Assembly: GCF_000024185.1 (NCBI RefSeq)
Contig: NC_013790.1
Span: forward strand, 1,759,501-1,823,500
Reading direction: 5' to 3'
DNA from: Methanobrevibacter ruminantium M1
GTDB taxonomy: Archaea; Methanobacteriota; Methanobacteria; Methanobacteriales; Methanobacteriaceae
Length of the DNA: 64,000 nt
Of this stretch, positions 8,641 through 18,487 are shown in pieces. The notes beneath the pieces were generated by a model that worked only from the letters and a program-made list of their open reading frames with translations, made no database searches and had not been told where the DNA came from. Made by a program: the position numbers and the translations under genes. Position 1 is the first letter of the stretch. Each line of letters begins with the position of its first letter.

Positions 8641-10305
8641 ATGAGTGAACTATTTACAGAGCTTCCAATTGGAAAGTTCTTTGAAATGCAAGTGGAAAAG
8701 CAACCGGATCACGAATTTATGGTTTATCCAGACAGAAATCTCAGATTTACATATGAACAATTTAACGAAAGGGTGGACAACCTTGCAAAAGGCATGCTCT
8801 CAATAGGCATAGAACCGGGAGACCGTGTAGGAATATGGGCAAAGAACGTCCCTGAATGGCTTACATTCATGTTTGCAACAGCTAAGATAGGTGCTGCAAT
8901 CGTAACCATCAACACTGCATACCAGTCCCACGAGCTTGAATATGTCCTAAAGCAATCTGAAATGAAAGCGATTGCAATGACTGACGGATTCAGAGACACA
9001 AGCTATTTCGATATCATCTATGGCCTTGTCCCTGAAATAAAGGAAAGGGAAAGGGGAAACCTTAAAAGCGAAGAGTTCCCTTATCTTGAATACATTATCC
9101 ATGTAGGTCAGGAAAAGCATAGGGGAATGTACAACACCAATGAACTTTTATTACTTGGAATGAACTATGACAATGATAAGTATCAAGAGATAAAGGATGC
9201 AGTTACCCAATATGACGTTATCAACATGCAATATACAAGCGGAACCGAAGGATTCCCTAAAGGAGTAATGCTTACAAGCAGAAACATCCTAAACGACGGC
9301 TATTACATTGGAGAAAATATGAACTATACCGAAAAGGACAGGCTTCTCCTCCAGGTACCTCTTTTCCACTGTTTCGGAACCGTGCTTGGGGTAATGGCTG
9401 TAATCACCCATGGCTCAACCATGGTTGTCCTTGAGGAATACGACCCTCTCCTTGCAATATCCCCCATCCAAAAGGAGAAATGCACATCAGTCTATGGAGT
9501 TCCTACAATGTTTATCGGAATGATGAACCATCCTATGTTTGACATGTTTGACATGTCCTCACTTAGAACAGGAATCATGGCAGGCTCAACATGCCCAGTT
9601 GAAACCATGAAAGATGCAATCAACAAGATGAACATGAAGGAAATCACAAGCGTATACGGCCTTACAGAGGCAGGTCCTGGATTTACCCAAACAAATGCTG
9701 CAGACTCATTTGAAAAGAAAATCAGCACAGTGGGAAGAAAATTCCCTAATATTGAGGTAAAGATTGTAGACCCTGAAACCGGAGAGGAGCTTGGCCCTGG
9801 CGAAACCGGAGAGATTATGTGCAGAGGATTCAATGTAATGAAAGGATACTACAACATGCCGGAAAAGACTGCTGAAACAATCGAGCCAGACGGATGGCTA
9901 CACTCTGGAGACCTTGCTACAGTGGATGAGGATGGATACTACTCAATTGTAGGAAGAATCAAGGATATGATCATCAGAGGGGGGGAAAACATATACCCAA
10001 GAGAGATAGAGGAATATCTATTCACCCACGAATGCGTTCAGGATGTTCAGGTGGCAGGTATCCCTGATGAAAAATACGGAGAGATTGTAGGAGCTTTCAT
10101 AATAAAAGAGCCTGGATACGATGACATTACCGAAGCAGACATAAGAGACTTCTGCATAGGCAGCATCGCAAGATATAAGGTTCCTAAATATGTCTTCTTT
10201 GTTGATGAGTTCCCACTTACAACAAGTGGTAAGATTCAAAAATACAAGTTAGGAGACATTGGATTAAAACTCCTGGAAGAGAGAAGAGAAAGAGGAGAAT
10301 TATAA
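8641..10305 (+). CDS. AMP-dependent acyl-CoA synthetase/ligase
   Basis: This 554-residue enzyme of the ANL superfamily has all main motifs: [18 protein letters not shown] (about residue 199), YGLTEAGPG (about 338), [22 protein letters not shown] (about 419) and a C-terminal TTSGKIQK with the catalytic Lys (about 533). It should activate a carboxylic acid to its acyl-AMP and then acyl-CoA. It resembles medium/long-chain ligases more than Acs, but the substrate cannot be read from sequence. The start follows GGCGGTGA. It is probably regulated by the HTH-cupin protein before it. Confidence 0.9.
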   Translation: MSELFTELPIGKFFEMQVEKQPDHEFMVYPDRNLRFTYEQFNERVDNLAKGMLSIGIEPGDRVGIWAKNVPEWLTFMFATAKIGAAIVTINTAYQSHELEYVLKQSEMKAIAMTDGFRDTSYFDIIYGLVPEIKERERGNLKSEEFPYLEYIIHVGQEKHRGMYNTNELLLLGMNYDNDKYQEIKDAVTQYDVINMQYTSGTEGFPKGVMLTSRNILNDGYYIGENMNYTEKDRLLLQVPLFHCFGTVLGVMAVITHGSTMVVLEEYDPLLAISPIQKEKCTSVYGVPTMFIGMMNHPMFDMFDMSSLRTGIMAGSTCPVETMKDAINKMNMKEITSVYGLTEAGPGFTQTNAADSFEKKISTVGRKFPNIEVKIVDPETGEELGPGETGEIMCRGFNVMKGYYNMPEKTAETIEPDGWLHSGDLATVDEDGYYSIVGRIKDMIIRGGENIYPREIEEYLFTHECVQDVQVAGIPDEKYGEIVGAFIIKEPGYDDITEADIRDFCIGSIARYKVPKYVFFVDEFPLTTSGKIQKYKLGDIGLKLLEERRERGEL

Positions 10306-10438
10306 TTCTTCTCAATTTACTTTTTTTTAAATTAAAGGTGCCAAAAACACCCAAAATATTAAATACACCAAAACACCTTAAATATCAAAATCGTAAAAAA
10401 ATAGCCAAAAATAAAAAAAAAAGAAATAAGACAGAAAA

Positions 10439-11317
10439 TTAATCTGTTCTATAAGGACCAAAGAATTCTAATTTTTTACTTGCAATCAATGATGCAAAAT
10501 CACCAGAGTCCTTTAAATCATTTCCATTTAGAAGATTAGAAATAAATGCAGCCATATAACTATCTCCACAGCCAGTGGCATCCACTATATTATCACATTT
10601 CACTGAATCTATCTTTATGTTTATGCCCTTAAAATCAGTGATTCTTGACCCTTTGCTTCCGTTTGTAATGATAAAAATAGTGTTGGTTTTTTCATCAAAA
10701 CCAATGTCTTGAATTTCAATTTTAGAATCAGACTTATCTTCATCACTGACAATCTTTAATTCCTTTTCATCTAAAAAGATCGCTTCAGCAATATTAAAAA
10801 TATAATCCAAATCTTCATATGACTTTAAAACCATGGAATTATCTTTATCCTTGAATCTCAAAAATCCCTGAAGGGATATAAATATAGGCAAATTAAAACT
10901 GTTTAAATACTCTAGAGTTTCTAAAGGAATGTCATTGCTGTTTAAAGGATTTATGACAAAGGCATCGATATTATCCTCATTCAATCCCAAATTGTTAAAA
11001 ATAGCTTTTAAATCATCAGCCAGAATTGGAATGTCTGCAAAATTAGTGGATTGCTTTCTAATATCTCGATTGTCCTTATCTGGATATTCATTGATAAAAT
11101 AATGGGTATCGTCCTTTAAAATGAGTTCTGTTTTAGACATATCTGGAAATTCATTAATCAAATCAGTGTTTTGAGCATTTACAATAGCAATGTAGTCATC
11201 ATAAAACTCCTCATAGACAAAGCTTTGAAAATAGCTTGCACCTCCTATCCTAGAGCTCTTCTCATTGCCTATTATAATCAAATCCTCACATGCAGGACCT
11301 ATCAAAACAAGTGTCAT
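10439..11317 (-). CDS. PfkB/ribokinase-family carbohydrate kinase
   Basis: About 292 residues. The C-terminal signature DATGCGDSYMAAF (about residue 243) is the PfkB phosphate-binding/catalytic loop, with the Asp as base. Near the N-terminus IGGASYF is the substrate-binding glycine motif. Such kinases phosphorylate sugars or nucleosides with ATP; the substrate is not clear. I start at the ATG reading MTLVLIGPACEDL. A TTG 15 bases earlier is also possible, and neither has a strong ribosome site. It is convergent with the acyl-CoA ligase. Confidence 0.8.
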   Translation of the reverse strand: MTLVLIGPACEDLIIIGNEKSSRIGGASYFQSFVYEEFYDDYIAIVNAQNTDLINEFPDMSKTELILKDDTHYFINEYPDKDNRDIRKQSTNFADIPILADDLKAIFNNLGLNEDNIDAFVINPLNSNDIPLETLEYLNSFNLPIFISLQGFLRFKDKDNSMVLKSYEDLDYIFNIAEAIFLDEKELKIVSDEDKSDSKIEIQDIGFDEKTNTIFIITNGSKGSRITDFKGINIKIDSVKCDNIVDATGCGDSYMAAFISNLLNGNDLKDSGDFASLIASKKLEFFGPYRTD

Positions 11318-11540
11318 ATCAATCAATCCCAATCATCTTAAATATCTAAATCAGTTAAAATAAGTTTCTTTTTAAAAATATATAAACTTAGTGAAACATA
11401 GATTATATTATTCAAAAGCCAATCATTTATAATAAAAATGATTAAGAACTAAAGAAATCTAAATCTAAAAAAAGATAAGGAAATAACATAGATATAAACT
11501 AAAGAAATCCTAAATGTAAAAAAAATATAAGGAAATAGAC

Positions 11541-12092
11541 ATGAACATCTTAAATCTGCCACTTAATATCCTCATAGGAAATGGAATCTCATTCTTTGCC
11601 TCAATTGCACTTATCCTAAGCTGTGTAGTCAATGACAAGAGAGAGGCCTATAAATATCAGGTCATTGAAGCCCTTATCCTAACGGTTTCATCAGCCTTCT
11701 TCCTCTCATGGACTGGCATACTTACAATGCTCATTGCAGCGGCAAGAAACTATCTTGTCATGAATGAGAGATTAAGCTCCAGATTGGCCATAATCTTTAT
11801 CATAATAACACTGATCATATGTCCCCTAATTAATACAATGGGCCTTATCGGACTTCTTCCTATGATTGGAATAATACAGCTTACAATCTGCAACTATTAT
11901 CTTAAGACAATCAAATGGATAAAGGTGGCATTCATTGTAAATGTATTGATATATGCTGTTTACTTCATTGGAATCTATGACCTTGTATCATGTGCAACCC
12001 AAGTGATTACAGCAATAATCGGATTCATATCTTTAGTAAAGCTAATCAAGGATGAAAAAGAGGGCAATATAGACTCTCAGCCCAATAATTAA
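11541..12092 (+). CDS. YgjV-like integral membrane protein
   Basis: This 183-residue protein has six hydrophobic segments and resembles the Imp-YgjV family of small membrane proteins (GNGISFFASIALILSC near the start, SAFFLSWTGILTMLIAAARN in the middle). The function is unknown. The start is the ATG after AAGGAAAT. Its last nine codons and stop form the first unit of a six-copy tandem repeat. Confidence 0.7.
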   Translation: MNILNLPLNILIGNGISFFASIALILSCVVNDKREAYKYQVIEALILTVSSAFFLSWTGILTMLIAAARNYLVMNERLSSRLAIIFIIITLIICPLINTMGLIGLLPMIGIIQLTICNYYLKTIKWIKVAFIVNVLIYAVYFIGIYDLVSCATQVITAIIGFISLVKLIKDEKEGNIDSQPNN

Positions 12093-12265
12093 AAGAGAGC
12101 AATATATATTCTCAACCCAATAATTAAAAGAGAGCAATATATATTCTCAACCCAATAATTAAAAGAGGGCAAATAGATTCTCAGCCCAATAATTAAAAGA
12201 GGGCAAATAGATTCTCAGCCCAATAATTAAAAGAGGGCAAATAGATTCTCAGCCCAATAATTAAG
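12060..12265 (+). repeat. Minisatellite built on the 3' end of the YgjV-like gene
   Basis: Six tandem units of 34-35 bp. The first covers the last codons and TAA of the gene. The pattern is GAGGGCAAATAGATTCTCAG followed by CCCAATAATTAAAA. Units 2-3 and 4-6 form two near-identical subgroups, so the array expanded in steps. There are no spacers, so it is not CRISPR. The rest of 12266-12482 is AT-rich with no gene. Confidence 0.9.
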
Positions 12266-12482
12266 ATTTAAAAAAATAGAAATACCTTTGAGATTCAAAA
12301 ATCCAAAGGCTAAAGAATCTAAAATCCCAATAATTAAAAAACTATTTAAGCAATTAAAAAAAGAATATTTTTATAACTTAATTAATTATTTAATCTAAAC
12401 TAAAATTAAGAATATCTTTCAATTGAAATGAAATAAAGATAATAACTAAAATAAATTAATATAAAACTTGTGCGTGATCTTA

Positions 12483-12755
12483 ATGTCTGATGATGAATTA
12501 TATAGAAGAGCTGAAAGAAAAGTGGATGAAAAAATTGGATTTTATAAGCATTTATATAGCTATATTGGTGTAAACATACTTCTTTTTGCCATAAATGCAA
12601 TCACATCCTTCGGCAAATGGTGGTTCTATTGGGTAACTATCTTTTGGGGAATAGGCATTGTAATTCACTTTTTAAAAACATTTGTCTTGACTGGAAAACT
12701 TGAAGACAACCGAGAGGAAATGATTCAAAAGGAAATGGAAAAGATGAAAAAATAA
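12483..12755 (+). CDS. 2TM domain-containing protein
   Basis: This 90-residue protein begins MSDDELYRRAERKVDEKIGFYKH, then has two membrane helices joined by a short loop (FGKWWFYW), and ends with a charged helix. This is the layout of the 2TM family, often fused to histidine kinases or standing alone. The function is unknown. I start at the ATG at 12483 after GTGAT, not at the ATG 15 bases earlier. Confidence 0.8.
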   Translation: MSDDELYRRAERKVDEKIGFYKHLYSYIGVNILLFAINAITSFGKWWFYWVTIFWGIGIVIHFLKTFVLTGKLEDNREEMIQKEMEKMKK

Positions 12756-12906
12756 TTCATTTCTTTTTAAAAGTCTTCATCAATTCCTTTTTTTAAATTT
12801 TTATCTTACTCCTTTTTATCATTTAGATATAAAAAATTACTCTTTTTTATCTTTGAAATATTAAAATATACTTTTTTTCTTTTATTTAATTAAAATATAA
12901 ATCAAC

Positions 12907-13857
12907 CTATTCCTCATCAGTGAAATATTTTCTAAAAATATATGCAAGTATGGAACCTGCAAAGTTTTGCCATACTGAATACAAGGCTCCTGGAACAGTT
13001 GCAAGGGACAATGCTGGAAAGTGAGTCTTTGCAAGGCTTGTAGACAATCCTGAGTTCTGGAAGGCAAGCTCTATTGCTATGGTCACCATCTGCTTTCTTT
13101 TCATTCCAGAGAGATATCCTATCACAAATCCTAAAAGCATGGCTATGAAGTATTGCACCACGATCGCTGCAATTATCACCACAGATGAGCCAAGAATGGC
13201 CTGTTTATTTGCACCTATCACACCTGCAACGATTATTGCAATCACAAGAGAGGACACTGCAGGCAGATAATCCTTAAGCTCCTCACAGAAGTCTGGAAAC
13301 TTGTAATTCAAGAGCAATCCAATAGCTATTGGAAGAATTACAATCTGAACAATTGAAATGAACATATCCACAGGATTGAATGCAATATTGTTTCCAATAA
13401 GAATCAGAGTGATTAAAGGGGTAAGAATCGGTGATATGACTGTAGAGACTGCAGTAAGGGATACTGAAAGTGCAAGATCCCCCTTTGCAAGGAATGTGAT
13501 AACATCGGAAGCGGTTCCCCCTGGAACTGTTCCCACAAGGACAAGGCCAACTGTCAATGCCTCATTGAGGCCGAATAGGCTGGCAACCCCAATTGCAACA
13601 AGAGGCATGATGATATATTGGGCGCCGACCCCAAGCAATATCTCCTTAGGCCTTTTGAATACGTTTACAAAATTCTCTATCTTCAAAGTGGTACCCATTC
13701 CAAAAAGGATTATTCCAAGTAGAATGTTTATGATGTTGATACCCATAAACTCTCCCATAACCCAATCGAATGAGCCTGGAAAGACAACTGCAATTGCAAC
13801 TGCAATTATGATGATTATAAAGAAATATTTTTCAACTAGCTTAAAAAGTCTTTTCAT
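12907..13857 (-). CDS. Bile acid:sodium symporter (SBF) family transporter
   Basis: This 316-residue protein has about nine or ten membrane helices and the SBF motifs GTVPGGTASDVITFLAKGD (about residue 107) and ELAFQNSGLSTSLA (about 267). These are sodium and substrate sites in BASS transporters. Archaeal members may move organic anions rather than bile acids. The gene lacks a clear ribosome site, and a TATA-like AAATTTATCTA lies about 27 bp before the ATG, so the transcript may be leaderless. A bile salt hydrolase lies at 50.8 kb but is not linked. Confidence 0.88.
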   Translation of the reverse strand: MKRLFKLVEKYFFIIIIIAVAIAVVFPGSFDWVMGEFMGINIINILLGIILFGMGTTLKIENFVNVFKRPKEILLGVGAQYIIMPLVAIGVASLFGLNEALTVGLVLVGTVPGGTASDVITFLAKGDLALSVSLTAVSTVISPILTPLITLILIGNNIAFNPVDMFISIVQIVILPIAIGLLLNYKFPDFCEELKDYLPAVSSLVIAIIVAGVIGANKQAILGSSVVIIAAIVVQYFIAMLLGFVIGYLSGMKRKQMVTIAIELAFQNSGLSTSLAKTHFPALSLATVPGALYSVWQNFAGSILAYIFRKYFTDEE

Positions 13858-14342
13858 AGATTTATATTTGTTGAATAGATAGATAAATTTTTAGTTTAAA
13901 AATTCTCTTAAAACTTGAAGGAATAATTAAAAAAATCATAGGGATATTGAACCGTGACAAAATATCACACTTTGAACTTCATGCATGAAAAAATTAAATA
14001 TAAAATTTAAAATGAGTTATGATATGTATAGATGACATATAAATTATTAAACAAAAAAATATGAAACTACAATAATTTTAAAATAAAACTTTATTAAAAT
14101 AAACAAATATTTATTCTCTTTAATTATATTCATCGTCTTTTTACTTAAATTGTATGAATAATCCAAGCCATAAATATGATAAAATAGCATATAATATAAG
14201 ACATTATAAAAGTTAATGATAATTAGTTGATTAATTAAAAAAAGAATTATTGTATTTGTTAAAAAAAAATTATTGTATTTGTTAAAAAAAATAAAAAAAA
14301 ATAAAATTAATTGGCCAATTAAGACCAATTAAAAATATTCAC
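13858..14342. other. Intergenic region holding a decayed gene fragment
   Basis: AT-rich DNA between the transporter and the metal ATPase. The only feature is the ATPase-like remnant at about 14060-14200. Confidence 0.55.
14060..14200 (-). pseudogene. Remnant of a P-type ATPase C-terminal segment
   Basis: The minus strand reads NLSKKTMNIIKENKYLFILIK, close to LFSLSQKTMNIIKQN in the intact metal ATPase next door (DNA at about 14500-14560). Similarity is also visible in the DNA (TTATATTCATCGTC against TTATATTCATTGTC). It is probably a decayed partial duplication. A 93-residue frame runs through it but is very AT-rich and has no start signal. Confidence 0.5.
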
Positions 14343-17159
14343 CTAAAACAAAGGATCCTTAACCATAGCTATCCTGAATGAGTTCAAGATAACCACCAAG
14401 GTAAGTCCAAGGTCCCCTATACCTACAGACATCATCAAGGTAATCAATCCTAATATTGCAAGGATTACAAAGAGTGCCTTTACCACAATGGCAAGGGTGA
14501 TGTTCTGCTTGATTATATTCATTGTCTTTTGGCTTAAACTGAATAGGTATGGAAGCTTGCTTATGTCATCCTGCATGAGAGCAACATCAGCAGTCTCGAT
14601 TGCAACGTCAGATCCTGCAGCACCCATTGCTATTCCTATGTTTGCCCTAGCCAATGCAGGAGCATCGTTTATTCCGTCACCTACCATAGCCACATCACCA
14701 AACTTGTTTCGGAGGGTATCCAATATGTTTAGCTTGTCCTCTGGAAGGAGGTTAGAATAGACATAGTCAAGGCCTATCTCATCTGCAACCTTACCTGCTG
14801 CAATCTTATTGTCACCTGTGAGCATGAATGTCTTGACACCTTGGCTCTTAAGGTCTTTAATTACTTCTGAAGCGTTGTCACGGATTCTGTCCATTACAGT
14901 GATGCTTGCAATGACAGACTGCTCATCTCCAATGAATATCAGGGTTTTACCTTCTGCTGAGTATTGGTTTATCTCCTCTTGGGAAATGTTGAACTGGCTT
15001 CCTTCAATCAAGGATTCGTTAGCTGCATAATACTGCTTTCCACCTATATTTCCTATGATTCCCTTACCTGGAACGTTTCTGAAGTCTTCAATCTCTTCAA
15101 ATCCTATTTCCTTTTCATTTGCATAGTTTACGATTGCCTGAGCAATAGGGTGGGATGAGCTGTTTTCAAGGGATGCGGCTATCCTTACAATCTCCTCTTC
15201 GCTGTATTCGTCGTTTATTATGTTGATGTCGTTTAATTCAAGCTTTCCCTCAGTGAGTGTTCCAGTCTTGTCAAATATGACTGCCTTTACGTTTCTCATC
15301 TCTTCCACATAGGTACTTCCCTTGATGAGGACACCCTTCTTGGTTGCTGATGTGATAGCTGAAACCATTCCGATTGGAGTGGAGATAAGGAATGCGCAAG
15401 GACATGATATTACCATGATTGAAAGTGCCTTATAGATCCAGTCGATAAGGTCCTGACCAAAGACGAGTGGAGGAACAAATGCAACGCAGGCTGCAATTAT
15501 AATCATCAATGGAGTGTAATATTTGGAGATCTTTTCAACCATGGTTTCAGTTGTTGACCTGTTAAGCTGAGAGCGCTTTACAAGGGTTACTATCTTATTG
15601 ATTACAGAGTCCTTAGCTTCCTTGGTAACCACAACCTCAAGGTATCCGTCTTCGTTCACTGTACCTGAGAATACCTCATCTCCAACGGTTTTTGTTACAG
15701 GAAGGCTTTCACCTGTGATTGATGCCTGATTGATAGATGAAGTTCCATAGACCACTTCACCATCCAAAGGAACCTTGTCTCCAGGTTTTACAAGCACAAT
15801 CTCTCCAACTTTAACCTCTTCAATCCTGCGGGACTCTTCACCGTCACCTACCTTGACCCTAGCGGTTTCAGGAGCGATTTCAACAAGTGACTTGATTGAG
15901 CGCTTTGCCCTGTGCTCAGCAAGGTCCTCAAGGAATTCTGCTATATAGTACAAGAGAGCTACAGCTGCACCCTCTTCACCGTGGCCTATGATGAAGGAAG
16001 CAATACATGCGATAACCACAAGAAGTGCAGGACCGACAGTGTGACGCTTGACAAGGGACTTGTATGCAAGGATTGCTATCTCATAGCCTGCTATAAGTGC
16101 TCCAAGCATGTAGATTATTGTGACAATTGTTGGGCTGAATGAGAGGAATTCGAGGATATGGCCTGTGATAAACAATATTCCACTGGAAACCATGATTTGA
16201 ATAGGTCTGTTGTATATGAGTGGCTTTCCCTCTGCGAGGAGTTCCTCTTGGCCATGGTCATCATCGTCATCATCTGCACAGTCAGGACATGCACATAATG
16301 AGAAGTCGTCATCATCGTGGTCCTCTCCACATCCGCAGGAGTCTCCATGGTCATGGTCGTGATGGCTATGGTCATGTCCATGATGGTCGTGACTATGGTC
16401 ATGGTCATGACTGTGCTCATGATGATGCTCATGGTCGTGATCATGCTCATGACTGTGTTCGTGCTCATGAGAATGTTCTTCATTATGATGGTGCTCATCT
16501 TCATGCTCATGGCTATGATGGTCATGTTCATGTTCATGATGATGCTCATGGTCATGTTCATGATGGTCGTGACTATGGTCATGCTCATGACTATGTTCTT
16601 CTAAATCATCATGGCAGTCATCATCATCGCAACCGCATCCACAAGTATCCTCAGACTCATGCTCATGGTCATGACTATGTTCATGGCTATGCTCATCCCC
16701 ATGCTCATGCTCGTGATCATGGCCATGGTCATGGTCATGACTATGTTCGTGGCTATGCTCATCCCCATGCTCGTGGCCATGTTCATGACTGTGCTCATGC
16801 TCATGCTCATGACTATAAGAATGCTCATGCTCATGACTGTGTTCATGGTTATGGTCATGGTCATGATGATGGTGATGATCATGGTCATGGTCGTGATTAT
16901 GGTCATGGTCATCCGCACAATCAGGACATCCACAAAGACTTATATCAACATCTTCATCATAATCTATCTCTTCTCTATGATCATAAACACTTAAATCAGT
17001 GCTTTCTTGATAATCCCTTAATAGCTGCTTATTGTAATGCTCTTCGTTCAAACATTTCTCATCGTTGCAGTCAGGGTCGAAACAAATGTAATTGTAATGT
17101 TGGGGATTACGGCAATCCTCAGCATCACAATCTGGATCATAACATCTATTTTCAGACAT
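14343..17159 (-). CDS. Zn/Cd/Pb-type P1B ATPase with giant His-rich N-terminus
   Basis: 938 residues. The ATPase core (from about residue 325) has the metal motif SCPCAF (about 585), DKTGTLTEG (about 630), SSSHPIAQA and MVGDGINDAPALA, so it is a heavy-metal exporter of the ZntA/CadA group. In place of the usual metal-binding domain there is a cytoplasmic extension. It starts with two C-DPDC-4-C-N-H repeats (residues 6-43). CGCPDC (76-81) and CACPDC flank a region of about 190 residues with roughly 85 His in Asp/Glu/Ser-His runs. The start follows AAGGTG. The ArsR-type regulator lies just upstream on the same strand. Confidence 0.95.
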   Translation of the reverse strand: MSENRCYDPDCDAEDCRNPQHYNYICFDPDCNDEKCLNEEHYNKQLLRDYQESTDLSVYDHREEIDYDEDVDISLCGCPDCADDHDHNHDHDHDHHHHHDHDHNHEHSHEHEHSYSHEHEHEHSHEHGHEHGDEHSHEHSHDHDHGHDHEHEHGDEHSHEHSHDHEHESEDTCGCGCDDDDCHDDLEEHSHEHDHSHDHHEHDHEHHHEHEHDHHSHEHEDEHHHNEEHSHEHEHSHEHDHDHEHHHEHSHDHDHSHDHHGHDHSHHDHDHGDSCGCGEDHDDDDFSLCACPDCADDDDDDHGQEELLAEGKPLIYNRPIQIMVSSGILFITGHILEFLSFSPTIVTIIYMLGALIAGYEIAILAYKSLVKRHTVGPALLVVIACIASFIIGHGEEGAAVALLYYIAEFLEDLAEHRAKRSIKSLVEIAPETARVKVGDGEESRRIEEVKVGEIVLVKPGDKVPLDGEVVYGTSSINQASITGESLPVTKTVGDEVFSGTVNEDGYLEVVVTKEAKDSVINKIVTLVKRSQLNRSTTETMVEKISKYYTPLMIIIAACVAFVPPLVFGQDLIDWIYKALSIMVISCPCAFLISTPIGMVSAITSATKKGVLIKGSTYVEEMRNVKAVIFDKTGTLTEGKLELNDINIINDEYSEEEIVRIAASLENSSSHPIAQAIVNYANEKEIGFEEIEDFRNVPGKGIIGNIGGKQYYAANESLIEGSQFNISQEEINQYSAEGKTLIFIGDEQSVIASITVMDRIRDNASEVIKDLKSQGVKTFMLTGDNKIAAGKVADEIGLDYVYSNLLPEDKLNILDTLRNKFGDVAMVGDGINDAPALARANIGIAMGAAGSDVAIETADVALMQDDISKLPYLFSLSQKTMNIIKQNITLAIVVKALFVILAILGLITLMMSVGIGDLGLTLVVILNSFRIAMVKDPLF
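16335..16905 (-). repeat. His-codon microsatellite inside the metal ATPase
   Basis: Coding DNA made almost entirely of CAT/CAC alternating with GAC, GAA and TCC-type codons. It gives a near-periodic 6-bp pattern. It creates long false ORFs on the opposite strand and is likely prone to length change. Confidence 0.85.
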
Positions 17160-17284
17160 ATTTACACCTTTTTTTAAATAATTTTAATAAAAGAAAACTC
17201 ATTAATCATACAAATTATAGAAAAGTTATTACTCGATTTTTAAAAAAAAATATATTCTCTAATTTAAAAGCAATGCTCACTTAA

Positions 17285-17668
17285 TTATTCAGTCATATGC
17301 TCTAAGCCCATCTTATAAATCATTTCAACATGAAGGTCTGTCAATGAATACCTTGCTGACTTTCCTTCCTTTTCAAACTTTACAATATTATGTGCACGCA
17401 ATATTCTCAATTGATTGGACACTGCATTCTGGTTCAATCCTAATGATTCGCAGATGTCACATACACATAGGTCCTCAAAGCTTAAAAGGGATATAATCTT
17501 AAGCCTTGTAGGATTTCCAAAGATCTTAAAGAATTCAGCCAAATCAGAATATTCCTCTTCAGAGAGAACATGCTTCTTTGCACGCTCTATTGATTCCTCA
17601 TGAGGATGAAACACTTCACATAAATCGTCATTATGATTGTCGTTTGTAGGCTCCTTATAATCTTTCAT
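17285..17668 (-). CDS. ArsR/SmtB-family metal-sensing repressor
   Basis: This 127-residue winged-helix protein has the ELCVCD-type thiolate motif in helix 3 (DLCVCD, residues 66-71) and an N-terminal Cys17. It also has a C-terminal helix with Asp111, His113, His124 and Glu127, the SmtB/CzrA-type zinc site. Having both sites points to a Cd/Pb/Zn sensor of the CadC kind. It lies 125 bp upstream of the metal ATPase on the same strand. A perfect inverted repeat lies upstream. The start follows AAGGTG. Confidence 0.9.
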   Translation of the reverse strand: MKDYKEPTNDNHNDDLCEVFHPHEESIERAKKHVLSEEEYSDLAEFFKIFGNPTRLKIISLLSFEDLCVCDICESLGLNQNAVSNQLRILRAHNIVKFEKEGKSARYSLTDLHVEMIYKMGLEHMTE

Positions 17669-17707
17669 GATTACACCTTTATGAAATTAAAAGAATAATT
17701 TTCTTAT

Positions 17708-17768
17708 ATAATGATATTATGATATGTTTACATATTTAAATGTTTTCATATCATGATGTTATGATATG
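17708..17768 (-). promoter_or_regulatory. Operator region of the ArsR/ATPase operon
   Basis: CATATCAT-N6-ATGATATG (17747-17768) is a perfect 8-6-8 inverted repeat, and ATAAT-GAT-ATTAT lies at 17708-17720. Both are in the presumed promoter of the ArsR gene. The form is typical of SmtB/ArsR operators. TATA-like elements overlap them. Confidence 0.6.
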
Positions 17769-17871
17769 TTGTTTAAATGGGTTAAGATATGAAAAGTCAT
17801 ATTTTGGAAGAATTTAAAAAGAAGTTTTAATTAATATTAAAGGACTAAATTGAGTTTAAAGAATAAAAAAA

Positions 17872-18160
17872 GCATTTGAAGAAAAGAAGAACCCACAGCC
17901 ACCTAATTGACCATATACTATGGAAAGTCGCCCCTCATCAAGACAAGGACGTGCAGGTTTAACTTCCAAAAAAGCTTTTACCTTCCCATCTTACAATTTT
18001 TTATTTAACTTTGTTTATATTTAAATATTTCGATTAAAACTGTCTTATTTTGCTTAATTTTAAATAAAAAGACTTATTGGTTTACTATTTATTATAAATA
18101 GTTTACTTTACTCTTTTTTATTTTAATTTTCTACTGCTATTTTTAAGAATTTTTTTTAAT
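17872..18160 (+). repeat. DUF3800-associated RNA-like repeat, copy 1
   Basis: About 290 bp shared with 19081-19375. The core (17889-17985) can fold: CCATA-TAC-TATGG (17911-17923), an outer stem AACC-CACA with TGCAGGTT, and the conserved TCGCCCCTCATCAAGAC segment. It ends beyond ACTATTTA-TTA-TAAATAGT (18084-18102). The left end still resembles the tail of a DUF3800 gene (ATTTGAAGAAAAGAAGAACC), so a lost gene copy probably lay to its left. Confidence 0.75.
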
Positions 18161-18487
18161 TTTTTCCAGATTTTTGCAGTTTTTGGCACATTATTTCCTT
18201 ATCATCTAGAGATATTTCTGTGCTTTTTTCTACAATATATTAGATATAATGGCTTTGTTCAGTTTCACATCAATTTTTACTTTAGAATGTAAAATTGATA
18301 TGAACGTGTGAAATTGACTTAAACTTGTAAAATTTACTATATATTATAAATAGTAAACCTAATATTACCCATATTAAATTTTAAGGATATATAAATCTTA
18401 TTATTTAGAAAAAACTTATATACTTCTTTTTACTAATTTAATTTTGTACAATATTTTAGATTCAAATAAATGGGTAAAGTGTTTATC
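18161..18487. other. Leader region of the DUF3800 gene
   Basis: AT-rich DNA with an inverted repeat TTTACTA...TAGTAAA (18333-18357), similar to those that close each repeat copy. TATA-like sequence lies at 18385-18425. No other gene is visible. Confidence 0.45.

Noticed and set aside
12060-12265. CRISPR-like array
   Set aside because: Units are directly adjacent without unique spacers, and the first unit is coding. The arrays at 38344 and 56785 were rejected for the same reason.
13079-13882. Plus-strand frames opposite the SBF transporter
   Set aside because: Antisense to a clear family member and lacking any start signal.
14047-14328. A 93-codon minus-strand gene
   Set aside because: Extremely AT-rich, no ribosome site, and its only recognisable piece is a decayed ATPase fragment.
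16220-17284. A 354-codon open frame on the plus strand, rich in His
   Set aside because: It is the mirror of the CAT/GAC-type codon repeat of the metal ATPase on the other strand. It has no ribosome site and no recognisable domain.
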